A DNA stretch of 64,000 bases, from contig CM063283.1 of NCBI GenBank assembly GCA_032173965.1, forward strand, positions 17,588,501-17,652,500. The letters run 5' to 3'. Positions 45,604 to 58,600 of the stretch are shown one piece after another. Numbering within the stretch: position 1 is the first letter of the stretch; the number at the start of each line of letters is the position of its first letter. Below the pieces are notes generated by a model that did not search any database, was not told where the DNA came from, and saw only the letters and a list, made by a program, of their open reading frames with translations. The translations under genes and the position numbers were made by a program. This DNA is from Sitta carolinensis (taxonomy: Eukaryota; Chordata; Aves; Passeriformes; Sittidae).

Positions 45604-47936
45604 GACACACTTCAGGGCAGATAAAGAGTAAACTAATGGAAGTCTGCAGTAAGAAAAAAATGGACAAAATTTAAATGAGGTATATTCTGCAGGACTGGTA
45701 AGGTGACCAGATGGCAAAGGGAAGCTCAGATAAGATTAAATCATTACATTGTAATGCTGAGATTTGTTGAATGCCCAGCATAGAAATGAATTGGTGATCT
45801 TAATCCATATCCTTAAGGACAAGGCTCTCCTTCGTATCAAGTTGTCATCTTTTAATAGACTTTCTCTACAACTGAGAAAAAAGCTACTCTGAAAAGTGTG
45901 CAGGGGACAGTATACTGAAGTACCTTCTTCCTGTTCCTGATTCAATACTGCAATAGAGGTTTTCTATTTCCAGGGCTATGTGATTAGTTCTTTCTAATAC
46001 CACTGACAACTTAAAAGGAAAAAAATAAAATCCTGCTGTTCTCCCTTTCGAAACAGGCAGTGAATATGTTTCTTAAATTCTATAAAGGATGGACATTATG
46101 AGCCTCTAGGGTACTCTACAGTGACAGAAAAATTAATGAGGCCATAATAAAACAAGAAAAGAGGCAGAATTATGGTGTCCTCTGTAGTTTGTGCATCTTC
46201 TGTTATTGTCCTTATCAACTTCTGTTCATTAAAACTTTTAAAACCAGCTACAATATTTTTTGTTATATTGAGCACATTTCCTGATAAGATCAGAATCACA
46301 AAATACTAGAAAAAGGTGGCCAGAAGAAAGCAGGACCTTACCAGAAAGGAGGTGATGTCAGAAGTTGAGCAGAAAGAGAAATGGGGAATCAACTGTAAGT
46401 GAATGAGAGAGCTTCTGTGGAGAATGGGCTCTGGCACAGAAAAGTTGAGCAAGTGTAAGCATTGTTCACATTTGTTTTCTATCCCTACCACACTTATTAT
46501 CCTGATACCTGAGGGTTTTTTTTTTTCTGCTCACACCCTGCTAGTGTTTGTGAGTAAAAATGACATTCAATTTTAAGCGCCAGTGCATAGCTTTTTTTTT
46601 TTTTTTCTAGTGCTCTGTGATTTTGGATCTAAGGGAAGCTGCAGTTGGTAGTAGAGTCACAGTGGATGATAATTAGGGCCTTTGAAAAAAACCCAATGTG
46701 GAATATTTGTAAAAAACCATTTAAGACATGATACTGCACCTTAAATACTTAATTCTGCTCCTTTACGCAGGCAAAGAGAAATGCATGCAGAGCCTGATTC
46801 CTGATCAGAGTGCTCTCTAATAGCAGATCTGGGCTTTTTTCACCTAGGCACTTATCAAAACTATTCCACTCATGGTCCCACATGCCCTAGACTTCCTCCT
46901 GTCAATGGACAGGATGTGCAATTCCTGACTGTCCCTCTTTCCTCCAAATCTCTCCTGTCAATGAAGTTTTCAATATAGGAACCTAAGCTATGAAATGGAG
47001 GGAAGGCAGGAAGACTCCAGGACCAGAGACAAGTGTGGGACATCATTGCCTTGTTAGAGAACCGTGGCTTCACCTCTCCTCTGTGTCTCTGTGGGGAATA
47101 GACTTGTCTACATTGCTGTGGGACCTTCCCATGGCCACAGGCATTCCCACAGGCTCCCCTTATTGAGGGATCCCCACTAGGAACCTTCCATGGTCGTTCT
47201 CAGCCCCCAAAAATGTGAAAGATGAGTGAGAAAACACCACAAGCTCCACATCACCAAAGCAAAGTCCTTAGTCACCCTGGGACATCCAGGACACTCCTTT
47301 GGGCTTAGCTGTTCTGGCAGGATTACTTCCTTCTCTTCTTGGTTGTCACTCATTGTCATCAGCCACAGGTTAGGCTGGGTTTTTACTAGAGGATGATCAT
47401 AAAATTGTCAAGACTGCTCAGGTGAAGTTTAAGCTTAAGCATATAAGGTAGTGATGAAATTTAAATGAATAATCCAGGTTTTAGATTGCTATTTTCCTTT
47501 TAAAATGAAAAGTATTTTCCAGATTTGCTGGTTTCAGAAGCTGAGAGAGAGGTGTCAATATTTTATTATAGTTCTTTGTGAGTTTCTCCTACGACTTTTA
47601 AAAGAGTTAAAGACAGGATGTTAATAAGGTATTTGAGGAAGCAGACACGCTGCCAGTAGTTTGTAGTTAGTGGTTTGTGGCTGAATTCAGCTTTACTACT
47701 TTCCTTCCAACCCTCATGAGGCTTAGTTCATCACTGGTAATTTACTTTTTAACAGCCTTTAATTGTCATTTAATATCTAAAACTGTATTTACACACAACT
47801 GCTGAGCTGCTACTAACCACCACCTCTTTTTGATTAACATGATTCAGTCTGTAAGATTGGTAATTATGTGTTTAGCAAGAAGGACGGAAAAAAGAAATGC
47901 TCAAATTCAGAACCACACCCCCTCCATTTTATTACC
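45604..47936. other. Unique non-coding sequence
   Basis: AT-rich with T runs near 46510-46520 and 46592-46606. 46860-47370 is GC-richer with short open minus-strand frames (67 and 60 codons) that I do not recognise. Confidence 0.5.
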
Positions 47937-48021
47937 TTTTTTTTTTTTTTTTTTTTTGGGGGGGTGTTGTGTTTTTTTTTTGTTTGGTTTTTTTTTTTTT
48001 TTGTTTGTTTGTTTGTTTGTT
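47937..48021 (+). repeat. T/G low-complexity tract with (GTTT)n
   Basis: T22, G6, then mixed T and G, ending in GTTTGTTTGTTTGTTTGT. The 94-codon frame across it, with a Phe-rich core, is an artefact. Confidence 0.88.
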
Positions 48022-48810
48022 CTGCTTTTATGTCATTTTGCCTCTAGACTTTTGTTCCCTTCCGTGGTTTCTTTAACACTTACTGCTACAGATACACTAC
48101 TGCTTCCTTCCTGAAAACAAAATCTTAAGAGGGGAATAAATGTTAATGATGAAAACCCAAGGGCAATTCTGTCATTGCTGATTCTAGTAGATCTAGTGGT
48201 GACTTTACAATTTGATCATACAAACTCTGGAAAGAGGTGTGATGATCTCTTTCTTCATGAGCATTTTTTCAGAAAAACTTTAGAGTAAATCCACTGGTTC
48301 TTCTACTCTCAATACATACATGTGCTCTGTTCAGACTGTTGCTTGTTATTCATGACTTTTGGAGACCTGAGTTTAAAATTGGTGCTTGAAAATGTCTTGT
48401 GTTCCACCATTCCAAGGATTTATATCCTTCTGACACTTTGCTCTCTATCTGTGTTTCTCAATACATTAGTTGGCAAAGAGAAGCAAGGGATTATAAGCAA
48501 TATTTTTGCCAAAGTTTCTCATGGAGTGTGTGAAATACAGCTCTTTCAAAAAATTGTATCTCAGCCTTTCATACAGGAAAAAAAATCATCAGATTAAGGT
48601 GTCAAAGTTAATGGCAGAGAACTTGGATGATCTGAAGGGTTTTCACTCTACATTCATACACTCCTAAGTGTTCAGCAACAGTTCTGCCTCATTTTTATCT
48701 GAAGAAGGAATAATAAATATTATTATTATCTAATAATTCAAACCAAGCTTAGGAAGAGCCTGATCAGCCAAACTTTGGACATATTTAATCAATGTGACAT
48801 ATTATAATTA

Positions 48811-48817
<7 letters not shown>
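48022..48817. other. Unique non-coding sequence
   Basis: AT-rich, one 91-codon frame of unknown meaning (48322-48597). No other signal. Confidence 0.5.

Positions 48818-48851
<34 letters not shown>
48818..48851 (+). repeat. (TA)17 microsatellite
   Basis: Seventeen uninterrupted TA units, preceded by other TA-rich sequence. Likely length-polymorphic and cruciform-prone. Confidence 0.95.
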
Positions 48852-48853
<2 letters not shown>

Positions 48854-51800
48854 GTAATACCATCTGCACAGTATTTTAAAGCATTTCTTGCAATCCCAGT
48901 AGTCAGGAGATGTAGAGATTAGACCCTGGTCTATCTGCCTTGATAAGAGATATACACTTTCCATCCTGTAGCTGGAGAAAGAATGGTTTTCTGAAGTCAG
49001 AGCCAAGACACAATCTCGGACTAACCAAAACCTCCATGGACAGTGAAGGTTTGGTAATTTAATCTGATATTTTGTCTGACTTCCAGGAGGTTGATCTGGA
49101 ATGGTTTGTCAGCATTCTTGGCACAAAACACAGGAAAAAAACTAATGTTTAATTCTATACCATTTGATTTGTCAAGGGAAGATGGCTGAGGAAACACTCC
49201 AGTCTTAAAAAGAAAAAATGTTATTAGCAACATCATGGAAGAGATAGGCATGAGTGATAAGTGAACAGAACATTCCAGAGATAACCTAATACTTTAAGAG
49301 CAGCTGAAATCAATTTGTTTTGCTCTTTCCCCAATGATCTAATACACAGATGTCAGCCAAAACTGGGACAAATGCCAGCAAGAACTGTTGCACAGGCCCT
49401 ATGCTGCAATGAAAAGAAAAAGATTTTAATGCACAGATAGATGTATTAAGAGATAGATTAATGTCTATTAGAAGGAAATCAGAAGAGCTGCAGAAATAAA
49501 CCAAGGTTCCCTTTAAAAGCTCTGTGTGGTTTCATTGCTGAGGGATTTGTGAACTGTACATTCAGATCAAATCTATGCTTTTGCAGGAACTCACTGTGAA
49601 ATTGCATAGTATCTCCAATATGAAGTACTAGACAACAACGTTAAGGTCGAAAGTCAAGGGCTCAGCAGCTGTAAAAAGCCAAAAAAAGGGTTGCAAGGGC
49701 AACCTTAGTTGGATTCCTTTCTATGTGTATGCTCATTTTGAAAAGGAACACCCATAAAACCTTAAAACAGCACTGAAAAAAATTCCTCCTCTTCTTGGGA
49801 CTACCAGAACTGTTGCTGTTGAAAATTTCTACTCAATAGCTCCAGCTGATGTATGTGCTTAACCTGACAATGTCAAGTGTCAATCCATAGGGTTACATTT
49901 GAGCAAAGTTAGAGGCAATTAGGGAAATCAAAACTATTGTTATAATAAAAGGAAGCGAAATCCCAGCTACAATCCTACCTACTAGTCCTATGTCTGATGC
50001 AGTCCGTGTCCTTAACGTGTACTTCTCAGTGTTGTTGCAAGGATAAAGAGCAGCTTATGTGAACCAAAGTGTAACCAGCTGTCACCAGATTGTGCTTTCT
50101 TCATTCCTTGCTTCCAGCAACAACTGACTTCAGTTTTTAAGGAAAAAGATCAGAGAGGTTGGAAGAAAATTCAGATGTAATTATTTTCATAGGCTGCTCT
50201 CATTTCAGTTTTTAAGAAACGTATTTGACTACTGTTAAATTATAGATTGCGTAGAAATATGCTCAATATATCTAGAGGCTGCTAACACAGGAACAGGTAT
50301 AAAACAAAGATAAAAGAGAGAGAGCAGAGGTGACAGCCCTGCTTCATCATCCTACATCCCTGTTCCTCCTCCCACCTCACTAATGTGCTTTGACTGTCAT
50401 CTGAATGGTGGGAGTGGTGCTCAGTCTCTACCCCTGCTTAAGTCTTGGCTTCCTTAAGCCAAAAATACCTTTGCTTAATACAAAACACTTAACTATTAAT
50501 AGAAAATCTGATACTAACTTTTGTTGTCCCTGCTGTTAAACAAATGTTTCATAGACAAGTGGGAGAGCAGGAAAATTATTTATTTTTTTTTCAACATTTG
50601 TATTCTTGCTACATAAGTGCATTTTATTTATGCCCCTTTTTCCCTTTTCATGAGACTTTTTAAATGAAGGCCAGCCTCAGCTGTTGTCGGTGTTTGCCCT
50701 GTACAATATTTATAATGCTTTCTCCATGTCATACTTTTACATGGCCTTTTCTAAGTAAGTTTAAAGACATTTTAAAACTGTGACGGGAACAAATTAAAAA
50801 TTGTTCTGGTGTTGTATTTTACACTTTGAGGATCCATATTGTATCCCATCACCTTTTTTTTTTCCATTTTCTTTCTATTCTTCCGTTTACAACTTCTTCC
50901 TCCTTCTCCTGTCTGAATAAACTGCCTGGAACACTCCAAACAGTCTTCTTGCACTTTGCCACATTGTAAGCCTTTGGAGTGGAATGTCTGACTGTCCTCC
51001 CCAAGGCACATCCCTTCCTCATGGCTCTGCAGCCACACTGAATCCCAGCTCTGGTCTTCTTCCTGAAGTACATCACAAGAAACATGAAAACACCACATTC
51101 CTCTTCACATATCACCACTCAGTCTGCCCTAAAAACTGGATCAAAATCAGCCACAAACCCCTAAGAAAGGACCAAGGACTCACCCAACAAGTCTCTTCTG
51201 AAAATAAAGGCTCCAGAGACTGAATCCATTCTCACTCACGAAATTCTAGGTCTTCAGATTTATGACTTTTCAACACATGTAGCACCTTACCACTTAATGG
51301 TGACACCAGACAGGTGTCACTACAAAGAAACTAGTAATCTTCTTGCTGATGATGCACAAGAGGAATCAAGAGTTCAGCCCTCTCTCACCATTTCTCTCTT
51401 CTTTGGAACACTCCTCCAATAGTAAAAATTTATTTTAATTTTACGTGTGGAAAGAACTGCCAGTTTTACCTAATGCTTCATTTCAGAATTTTCTGACTTT
51501 TGCACAATTTAGCTATAATTTCAATATAACTGCAGAGTGTGTTAGTGAAGGAGAAAATGTTGCATTAAAATTACAGGTTAGATAGCTGAGGAGTAGTGTG
51601 CAATTCAGAGGGTGGCCTTAGTATCCATTATCTTATTATTTCCTTGCCAGCACACATACACACAAGAACAATTGGTAGTTTAATGAAATAATCATATCCA
51701 TGCAATCTGTTTAAAATACAATAACTTAATAATACCAGCCACATAAAATTTTATACTGTAAGTGCATTACTTCTGGAGGATTCTGGTGAAGATATTAAAT

Positions 51801-52110
51801 TGTAATCAAGTAGTTATCTAATGAGGTGTTACACAATACATTTTCACCAGCTGTAAAGTGAGAAACAGAATTAAAGCAGATAAAATAAACTTTCTCTGAA
51901 GCGATAAAAAGTTTCAACTCTGAATTATCAGAATAATGGCAATGTCTAATCACTCTTTTAGACTCAAACATTTTATGCAAGACTTCTGATGTATTTGTCC
52001 CACAATTTGTACATGTAAGTTCATCAGAACGTCTCTGAAAATGATAAGAACATTATGTGTGTTGTAAAATATGTCTGAAAATACCATTAATACATTAGGG
52101 TACGTAAGCA
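48852..52110. other. Unique non-coding sequence
   Basis: AT-rich. 50770-51230 is open in overlapping minus-strand frames of 108 and 89 codons that are Lys/Arg-rich, reflecting CT-rich sequence; no domain is recognised. Nothing else seen. Confidence 0.5.
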
Positions 52111-52146
52111 TTAACTGAGGCACAAAGAAGTTGTCCAAAATCTTCA
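52111..52146 (-). repeat. MIR-like relic (very short)
   Basis: AACTGAGGCACAAAGAAGTT (52113-52132) then GTCCAAAATCTTC follows the reverse MIR core landmark (AACTGAGGCACAGAGAGGTT, then TGCCCAAGGTCAC). Only about 35 bases are recognisable. Confidence 0.35.
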
Positions 52147-52494
52147 TTTTCTGAAGAGCATCTATTGCTCTTTTTGCACAGCAAAAATCAATATTTTGAC
52201 TTTACATCCACACTTCACATATTTGCATCTTCATGTCCTTACACAATTCTGTGTTCCTTAGACTGAATTTTTTTAAATACATATATCAGTACCTAAAAAT
52301 ACATAAACATAATTTCACACTGTGCAGGTGACTGTGTATCAGGACTGTAGTCTCAGTGAGAGCACTGGATTTGAGTCATGGGCTGTAAATTGTATCATAT
52401 ACCTGTCCTGGTGCCCTGCTCCCTTGTGTAGGGCTCTGAACACTACCCACTTGTGCATCCTGCCAGAAGGCAAAGGACTACACCATTTTGCTGG
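52147..52494. other. Unassigned sequence before an LTR
   Basis: AT-rich to about 52320, then more GC-balanced. The latter part may belong to the same endogenous retrovirus as the LTR that follows, but I recognise no retroviral protein motif. Confidence 0.4.
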
Positions 52495-53072
52495 CTCTGT
52501 CTGGGGTAGGTTTACCTTATTTCCCAGTGGCTGCTGTGGGGCTCTGTTTTGTGTTTGTGCTGAACACAGGGCTGATAACACAGAGCTGGTTTTGTTATTG
52601 CTGAGCAGGGCTTGCACAGAGCTGTCTGCACTGCCACACTGCTGACAGGGCTGGGGGTGAATGGGAATTTGGGAGGACACACAGCTGGGACAGGTGACCC
52701 CAACTGACCACAGGGACATTCCAGTCCACGAGACACCATGCTCCATGGAAAAGTGGGGTGAAGGAGGAGAAAGGGAGGGAGGCTTGGAGTGATGGTGTTT
52801 GTCTTCCCAAGCAACCATTACACGTGATGGGGCCCTGCTGTCCTGGAGATGGCTGAGCACCTGCCTGCCATGAGAAACAGGGAGTTATTATCATTATGGT
52901 TATTATTTCCTTGTTTTGCTTTGTTTGTGTGTGGCTTTTGCAGTATTAAACTGCCTTTAATTTAACCCACAAGTTTTCTAGTTTTTACCATTCCACTTCT
53001 CACCTCACTCCAACTGGTGGGAGGGAAGGGCCGTGTGTGACTTGGTTGCTGCCTGGGGTTAAACCTATTCCA
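52495..53072 (+). mobile_element. Decayed avian ERV LTR
   Basis: The order of landmarks matches a widespread avian LTR family that I know only from memory: GCTGATAACACAGAGCTGG (52571-52589), GACACACAGCTGGGACAGGTG, GTGATGGTGTTTGTCTTCCC (52791-52810), CCTGGAGATGGCTGAGCACC (52841-52860), TTGCAGTATTAAACTGCC with ATTAAA as polyadenylation signal (52945-52950), AACCCACAAGTTTTCT, and GGGGTTAAACC near the 3' end. The TATA region of the family seems lost here. The 3' end is probably at CA about 53072; the 5' limit is a guess and no target duplication was found. Minus-strand frames of 100-173 codons over this element are fortuitous. Confidence 0.62.
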
Positions 53073-54733
53073 ATTACATATAAAGAAATTGTGCTGGCAC
53101 TATACATAAGTCCTTGATGAGACATCCAACTGTTTTACTTGGCTTTATTCTAGCAAAATTACCATTCTGAAATAGTTAATTCAAAATCTTTTCTGTCACA
53201 CAGAGCAGAGAGCTCTCAATTCATGTCTCCCTGTAAGCACTGTACTCAGTAACACCTGTGTCCAGAAACAGTTGTGTACAGTGTCCTCAGCCAACTGCCA
53301 TACAAAATGATTTGGTATTTCATGTTCAGTGTGAGCATGAAAAAAATATGGAATAAAGCGGTAAAGTCAGAATAATCTGGAACAGTGAAACTGGTTACAT
53401 TTTTTCAGTGATCTGGAATGATCTAATGTCTGTAAAGAAATGTAACCCTTGAAAAACACTTCTCATCAGACCTTTAAGAGAGAGATCAGTAGAGAATAAA
53501 TCCCCAGCCCATACAGAATATTTCACCCATGAAGGGTGAGTATTATATTTCTCTCATGAGTATAAAAGCTCCATAAGTCATGACTGTGAAGGCATGAATG
53601 AATTATGAAGGTCTTTTGCTTTAGTAAAGAAGCAGTATCAGCAGTTGTACACAGGACATTCTATTTATTCTACCTATATCTTGATCTGTTCATCTAAAAT
53701 TGTTTAAAACTGATAGTTCTACCAGTAAAGAAATGATCATAGAGAAAAATAGATCAAATTCATTAGAAACACACAAAATGGGTTTCTACAGGTGATCATA
53801 AATAATGTTGATTTCTGCAAATGGTTCTCAATTCCATATTTCAAAGAATGGCAGGCACTCACAAGGCTATCTTGTTTCATTCACTGCTGCTCATTTGCAC
53901 CAAATGAGATGGGACCTCAGAAAAGAAATAATAGTGAGACCGTGCCATCAGGATTGGAGACTGCAGAAAAACAAAGCTTTTGTCTTCAGAATATCTATTT
54001 CATCTTTAGTTCTTACAGTGAATCAGAAAGAAAGAGCAAATAACAATGACTTTTTGAGAATAAAATATTCTAAACTGTGTCAGATGAAAGAAAAATACTG
54101 TAAAGGTACATTTAAGGTGGGTCCTCAATGCTTTCTGTGATAGCGGAAAGGTCTCTTGTGGCCTCATGGAAGCTGTAGTTCAAAGTTCCTCACACCCTTC
54201 CCTCCCATGCTCTCTTTTCAGAGCCCCTTTACAGTCTGACAAGGATTGGGCATGCCCCAACACACCTTAATTTTCCCTGTGCTTCATTGATCTGCTGTCT
54301 GGAGTGATGGGATTCTGTTGACCTACTTCTTTCCATTCATCTCACTGAAAATCTTGAAGTTCATCTTTTCCCACAGAAAACGTTTTAGCAGGCATATTTT
54401 TCATCTCCAAAGTTTCTACCAGAGCTGCCCAAATGAAAGAGGGAAGATACATCAATAATATGAGGCAAGACAAGGAAAGAAAAGCAGGGAATGAAGACCA
54501 TACCATTACAAGGCTAATAAAGAAGCCCCTGAAAAGTTTTAAAAATAGAAAGATGATTTTGCTGCATCTATGCTTCAGTGTTTCTAAGACATTACCAAAT
54601 AAATTTCAATGAGACACTAGAGGGAACACTCTTGCCTCCAACATTTTTTAAATTTTCATACTTTCTCTGTTGACCTACCCCTTTCAGAATAATTTTAGGT
54701 TTTACTATTATGTTGAAATGCAGCCATGACAAG
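53073..54733. other. Unique non-coding sequence
   Basis: AT-rich with two overlapping plus-strand frames (83 and 111 codons near 53800-54140) of no recognisable product. Nothing else seen. Confidence 0.5.
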
Positions 54734-55607
54734 CTCTTCTCTTCTCTTCTCTTCTCTCTTCTCTTCTCTTCTCTTCTCTTCTCTTCTCTTCTCTTCTCTT
54801 CTCTTCTCTCTCTTCCTTCTCTTCTCTTCTCTTCTCTTCTCTTCTCTTCTCTTCTCTTCTCTTCTCTTCTCTTCTCTTCTCTTCTCTTCTCCTTCTCTTC
54901 TCTTCTCTTCTCTTCTCTCTTCTCTTCTCTTCTCTTCTCTTCTCTTCTCTCTCTCTTCTCTTCTCTTCTCTTCTCTTCTCTTCTCTTCTCTTCTCTTCTC
55001 TTCTCTTCTCTCTTCTCTCTCTTCTCTCTCTTCCTCTCTCTCTCTCCTCTCCTCTCCTCTCCTCTCCTCTCCTCTCCTCTCCTCTCCTCTCCTCTCCTCT
55101 CCTCTCCTCTCCTCTCCTCTCCTCTCCTCTCCTCTCCTCTCCTCTCCTCTCCTCTCCTCTCTCCTCTCCTCTCCTCTCCTCCTCCCCTCCCTCCCTCTCC
55201 CTCTCCCTCTCCTCCCTCCCTCCTCCCCTCCCTCCCTCCCTCCCTCTCCTCCCTCCTCCCCTCCTCTCTCCCTCCTCTCTCTCCTCTTCCTCTCCCTCCT
55301 CTCTCTCCTCTCTCTCCCTCTCCTCTCTCTCTCTCTCTCTCTCCTTCTCTTCTCTCTCTCCTCTCTCTCCTCTCCTCTCCTTCTCTCTCTTCCTCTCCTC
55401 TCTCTCTTCCTCTCTCTCTCTCTCTCTCTCCTCTCTTCCTCTCTCTCCTCTCCTCTCTCTCTCTTCTCTTCCTCTCCTCTTCCTCTCTCTCCTCTCCTCT
55501 CCTCTCCTCTTCCTCTTCCTCTTCCTCTTCCTCTCCTCTCCTCTTCCTCTTCCTCTTCCTCTCCTCTCCTCTCCTCTCTCTCTCTCCTCTTCTCTTCTCT
55601 TCTCTCC
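54734..55607 (+). repeat. 874-nt pure homopyrimidine tract
   Basis: Every base of the plus strand from 54734 to 55607 is C or T; the minus strand is all G and A. It begins as a TTCTC pentamer array with a few slipped units (to about 55030). It turns into a very regular CCTCT pentamer array (about 55046-55160), then CCCT-rich sequence (about 55183-55265), then irregular CT, CTCTT and CCTCTT units. No stop codon can occur in any frame because every stop needs both A or G and T, so the 300-codon Ser/Leu- and Arg/Glu-rich frames on both strands are meaningless. Mirror-symmetric homopurine-homopyrimidine DNA of this kind can form intramolecular triplex (H-DNA). Confidence 0.97.
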
Positions 55608-58600
55608 AAACAACATGAACTTAGGCCACTCAGTGTTTTTAATGGGTTTATCCTTTCTTACAGATGTTTCAGCCGCCCGTCTAACCCTTCTGTACTAATG
55701 AAAAGATGATAGTATCTGTTTAACAGGAGGATGAAGTGTCACCACAGTGCCTGTAGGAAATGGCAGTCACTTCCAGCTAAGCATATGCTGTGTGAGAAGG
55801 AAGTATTGTTCTGCCTCTCCATCTATAGACTACAATATGATGCTCTAAAAACGTTGTGCTGCCAAGATGATACCAGAACATAAACACCAATTACCTTGCT
55901 ATTTGATTTTCTTCATCCTCAGTGTCTTCTCATCCAACTTGAAACTCTGCTCAAGTCTAATCCAATACTGGCATCAGGCTGGCTTATTAGCTTTCAATAA
56001 GTGTGAATCTCTCTTTATATCAGACAAGTCTAAATTGGAACCTCACTTGAGGAACTCTAATAGACAGCCCGATGCTGTTTGTTCTTTTTATTTTTTTTTT
56101 CCCTTTCCTTTTCAATCAACCAAACAACTGGTAATTTTATAGTCTGGTATCTCTGTTCACATTAGATCAAAGCAATACACACAGCTGCAAAATTCTGTAT
56201 GCTCCAGTATATAATGAAAAAATAACCACCTAAACCCCAAATCATGTCCCCCCCTCAAAAAAGAAACAATAAAAAAGCCAAACCAACAATGAAAAAAGTT
56301 GTTTGAGGAGAACAGTCTATTTGAAGAACCCTATTTGGTGCCTGTACCTCTTGTGCAAAATTGACTCTACTCTTTCACCCCACCCTACAGAGACAGATCT
56401 CTGAATACAATGATCACATACCAAGTTGGGTGGCTTTGTCTCCTTCCTCTTTCTCAGAAGCCGTTCCAGATTGGAGTGTTTGCCATTAAAATAAGTTGTT
56501 TTATTTTCTTAATTGGGTTATTTTTCTCCCAGAACTTCAAGGAAACAAAAACCAACCAGTGAAAATATTTTATCAAAGTTCAGAACTATGTTTTGGTTCT
56601 ATGAGTGTCAAAATAACTGCAATCTAGCTTCTGAACTGAATCCTCCAGCCTGTCAACCAGTCTTAAAGCACACAAATATACTAGTTCATGAAAAAAAAGA
56701 ACACAGGCAAAGCAAATTTCAGATGGAGAATGAGGTGCATACTGTTAGCAGCATAAGAATGAACTAAGTCTTTTAAACTGCCTTTTAAACTCAATCAGAT
56801 GCAACCAAAACCCAGGAAAACATCTAGTCTGCCCACAACTCAATTAGCACAAATCCTGACACACAGGAAAACATCACTGACAGATTACAGGCAAATAATA
56901 TGGTTAAATTTGGTCTCAGAATAAGGGAAGTCTTCAGGTAGCCAGAGGAAAGATGCAGGTGAGCATCAGTTAGAAACTGAAACCAGATAATTAAAAGGTG
57001 ATCCAGAAACAAAAGGTAAATAGTTCAGATTATAAAATAAATAACTATTTATATATCCCCAAAGGCTCATCTAGAAGAATGGTTGTTGACAGAAATGGGC
57101 AAATATTATCTCAAAAACTCTAGGTTGGAACTCCATTACTAGGAAAAATCCCTATGACATTCCTGCCATGTGCTGTTTACAGCAGAAAGAATTGCTCTAA
57201 ACAAAGCTAAATCTGTCCTGAGCCTTTTGGTGTATGCTGAAGACCAAAGAAACTCTGATCTAACCAGTGCTACGTTCCTAATCATGCCTGTGGGCTCTGG
57301 GAAGCTGTAAATCACTGAAGCAGAGCAGATTTGGTTGATGCCTCTCCTTTTTTCGAGGGTAGCCTCCACTTAAAGGAATGAGAAGAAGGCAAGTCCGGCA
57401 GTGCAGAGACACTTGGCTGTGCCTCCTGTGGGTTCTTGACGGCCAGCAGGCTTCAGCTATCAATGATAATATGGTAAATTCACTCCTCATCACATGGCAT
57501 TTTCAGATAACTCCGAAGTCTGTTTCAAGGATACAAGACATATAAAGAAATATTTTAAAGATAAGAAGGGCAGAAGCTCTGAGGTATTTGACCCACTATG
57601 ATTAAGTGATCTCCAGTCCCTGTTTCACACTTTATTTGCCTTATACACCACAGTATTTATGGTAAAAAGACATCTAAGTACATTTTCTCTGCTCAGTTTA
57701 TCTTTTGATCATCTGCCTAGTTGCTCCTAAATTTTGAAATGGGCTGTAGGGATACAGTCCTGTTGCTCTACTGTAGCACCACTGCGAGCTGCAAAACCAC
57801 ATCCTAGCAAAATATTCGGAGGCTCTGCTTGTGTTGCTTTCCCTGCAGTGCTATGACTGGCAAGCCTCTTCCTGGAGAGGAAGGGAGCTTAACACTTTTC
57901 AGAATCCTAACACATACAGCTACAACAGGAATACTAAATGTTTGCAAACCTTGCTCTTGGGCTCACTGTTAAACACCAGGCACTGTACAAAGTGTTACAA
58001 ATCTGTTGTAGACTCAGACATCCCTGGTGATTTTAAAGTATTTTCTAAGGTTTCTCCATGCTTCTCCTCCTTGCTGGCTCTGGCTGAAAAGCTAGATGCC
58101 TGGCAGGAATGACCACAGTGGCAGGGAGCGCTCCTGCTCTCTGATCCAGTTTGCTGTAGTTGACTGATGAGGGTCTTGGATTTGTTTGCTGTTTTTTGAG
58201 TGTTTCCACTATGATCTTACCAGACTGACAAAAATTATACTGAACACAGATGTGCATGTTGTATTTTTAGCAGAAAATTAATTAATTAATGTGGTTTATG
58301 TAAATTTATAAGCTGTTTAGAAGGCTTCATTCTCAGTGCACTATTCAATATTTGCCTAATATCTTGTCAGACGGTAATTATATTACCCTATAGGAGTTTA
58401 TACTCAACTGTAGCAGAATGGTTCTTACCATTAATTCTGTTGGAAACAGGGAAAGATTAACTATGCTATGCCTGGAATTACTTAGCATTGCACAGGCTAT
58501 TAGTATGAAAATTCTTGCATCCTCTGAAAAATGCATGGAGTAAAAAGGATTATAATTCCATTAAGTATAACAAGATGAAACTAGTTAAAGAAAGAAAAAA

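Noticed and set aside
47830..48114. 94-codon Phe-rich frame, membrane-protein-like
   Set aside because: Encoded by a T/G low-complexity run.
50772..51118. Zinc-finger-like Cys pattern in minus-strand frames
   Set aside because: The Cys and His spacing does not fit C2H2 fingers, and Lys/Arg richness follows from CT-rich sequence.
52339..52860. 173-codon minus-strand frame
   Set aside because: Largely antisense to a decayed LTR and overlapped by other open frames; composition effect.
54695..55709. Reading frames of 302-327 codons on both strands (Ser/Leu-rich plus, Arg/Glu-rich minus)
   Set aside because: They lie in a pure C/T tract in which no stop codon is possible on either strand, so openness carries no information.
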